In this document: positions 63,383 through 64,000 of the stretch, in pieces
Position numbering within the stretch: the stretch's first letter is position 1
Layout of the letters: each line of letters starts with the position of its first letter
Origin: Flavobacterium sp. Root420
GTDB lineage: Bacteria > Bacteroidota > Bacteroidia > Flavobacteriales > Flavobacteriaceae
NCBI RefSeq assembly: GCF_001427905.1
Contig: NZ_LMEF01000008.1
Coordinates: 455-64,454 of the forward strand
DNA length: 64,000 bases
Direction: 5' to 3'
Position numbers and translations under genes: made by a program
The notes under the pieces: generated by a model
Told to the model about the DNA's origin: nothing
What the model saw: the letters and a program-made list of their open reading frames with translations, nothing else
Database searches by the model: none

Positions 63383-63901
63383 ATGCTAAAGAAAAATATT
63401 GAATCAGCTTTAAACAAGCAAATACGTATAGAGGCAGAATCTTCGCAAACCTACCTTTCTATGGCTTGTTGGGCTGAAGTACACGGATTAGAGGGAATTG
63501 CTCAATTTATGTACACACAGTCAGACGAAGAGCGTGCACACATGCTAAAACTGGTTAAATATGTTAACGAGCGTGGCGGGCATGCAACAATTACAGATCT
63601 AAAAGCACCAAAAACATCTTATACTACATTTAAGGAAATGTTTGAAGCGCTTTATAGCCATGAAATTTTTGTTTCAGAATCTATTAATGAATTGGTTCAC
63701 ATCACTTTTGAAGAAAAAGATTATGCAACACATAATTTCTTACAATGGTATGTATCAGAACAAATCGAAGAAGAGGCTACTGCTAAATCAATCTTAGATA
63801 AAATCAACTTAATTGGTGACGATAAAGGCGGACTTTACTTGTTTGACCGTGATATTCAGCAGTTAACAGTTACAAGCTCAATCGCTATCAATCCAAAATA
63901 A
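63383..63901 (+). CDS. ftnA: Ferritin
   Basis: The protein has 172 residues of four-helix ferritin fold. The ferroxidase centre is complete: Glu17 in IRIEAESSQTYLSM, Glu50 and His53 in QSDEERAHML, Glu94 in LYSHEIFVSESI and Gln127/Glu130 in YVSEQIEEEAT. The 24-mer stores iron as ferric oxide. It lies after a terminator and is probably a separate unit; no Fur box is evident by eye. A -7-like TAACTTTA precedes it. Confidence 0.95.
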   Translation: MLKKNIESALNKQIRIEAESSQTYLSMACWAEVHGLEGIAQFMYTQSDEERAHMLKLVKYVNERGGHATITDLKAPKTSYTTFKEMFEALYSHEIFVSESINELVHITFEEKDYATHNFLQWYVSEQIEEEATAKSILDKINLIGDDKGGLYLFDRDIQQLTVTSSIAINPK

Positions 63902-63947
63902 AAAAGTTAAAGTTTATTTAGAATATTTAAAAATAACAAAATTATTT

Positions 63948-63955
63948 TATATTTG
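63948..63955 (+). promoter_or_regulatory. -7 box of the next gene
   Basis: TATATTTG matches TAnnTTTG at the right edge, 27 bp before a GTG preceded by gaaggaa. Confidence 0.4.
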
Positions 63956-63981
63956 CCTCTGTTTTATAATACAGAAGGAAA

Positions 63982-64000
63982 GTGAGCAAGAAAGAAAAAG
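63982..64000 (+). CDS. Possible start of a truncated gene
   Basis: GTG at 63982 opens a frame (MSKKEK...) running off the window edge, about 20 nt after a predicted transcript start and after a purine-rich gaaggaa. Too short to identify. Confidence 0.3.

Overview
The window is AT-rich chromosomal DNA of a Flavobacteriaceae bacterium, most likely a Flavobacterium. Four things point there: a type IX secretion C-terminal sorting domain at the left edge; a TonB-dependent receptor with an N-terminal carboxypeptidase-like domain; lineage-typical genes (DUF4270 lipoprotein, DUF4286, a 93-residue AtpC, an OlsF-type double acyltransferase); and repeated copies of the Bacteroidota -7 promoter box TAnnTTTG. 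I see no phage, insertion sequence, CRISPR array, rRNA or tRNA.

Layout. 1-429: end of a secreted adhesin-like protein. 508-7534 (minus): biotin genes bioF, bioD and bioA plus a ketosynthase, interrupted by a TraB-like protein / ECF sigma factor / membrane protein unit. 7612-20177 (minus): an NAD(P)-binding protein, atpC-atpD, a TonB receptor with an SGNH-hydrolase lipoprotein, and the set GT5-like protein / DUF4270 / glmS. 20286-26197 (plus): panC-panD, an esterase-fold protein, radA, and an AsmA-like/GT51 fusion. 26326-33684 (mainly minus): aldo/keto reductase, OmpA-like lipoprotein, exonuclease III, the divergent aminolipid acyltransferase, two TM2 proteins, DUF805, and a 2-hydroxyacid dehydrogenase. 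33952-36384 (plus): nhaA, a lipoprotein, a cytochrome c and a monooxygenase-fold protein. 36604-48748 (minus): proC, mgtE-rsmA, two small proteins, a TPR protein, lgt, serS, a lipocalin-like lipoprotein, a patatin and hypotheticals. 48966-52120 (plus): small secreted or membrane proteins, YdeI-like and PhzF-like enzymes. 52152-53648 (minus): a secreted DinB-fold protein and a CDGSH protein. 53993-64000 (plus): metG, two paralogous secreted proteins, an EamA transporter, a HAD hydrolase with a CAT-like protein, an OmpA-type porin and ferritin.

How the genes work together. The biotin genes, panC-panD, proC, serS, metG and atpC-atpD are housekeeping. Many of the rest serve the envelope: lgt supplies the lipid for the many lipoproteins here, glmS feeds amino sugar synthesis, the GT51 protein probably polymerises glycan, and the OlsF-like enzyme makes aminolipids.

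The most unusual feature is the intergenic DNA. About twenty gaps hold segments built from short, repeatedly reused words, such as cacagagattcac, cgcaaag, gcagattt, ggaatttgg and ggttctaag. The same segments usually fold into long inverted repeats, the best being a perfect 35-bp pair at 47825-47964. They lie in convergent, tandem and divergent gaps and never in a gene. I know similar DNA from flavobacterial genomes but no formal description of it. It is the best candidate here for something undescribed.

All functional calls come from reading translated sequence and motif recall; no database search was run.
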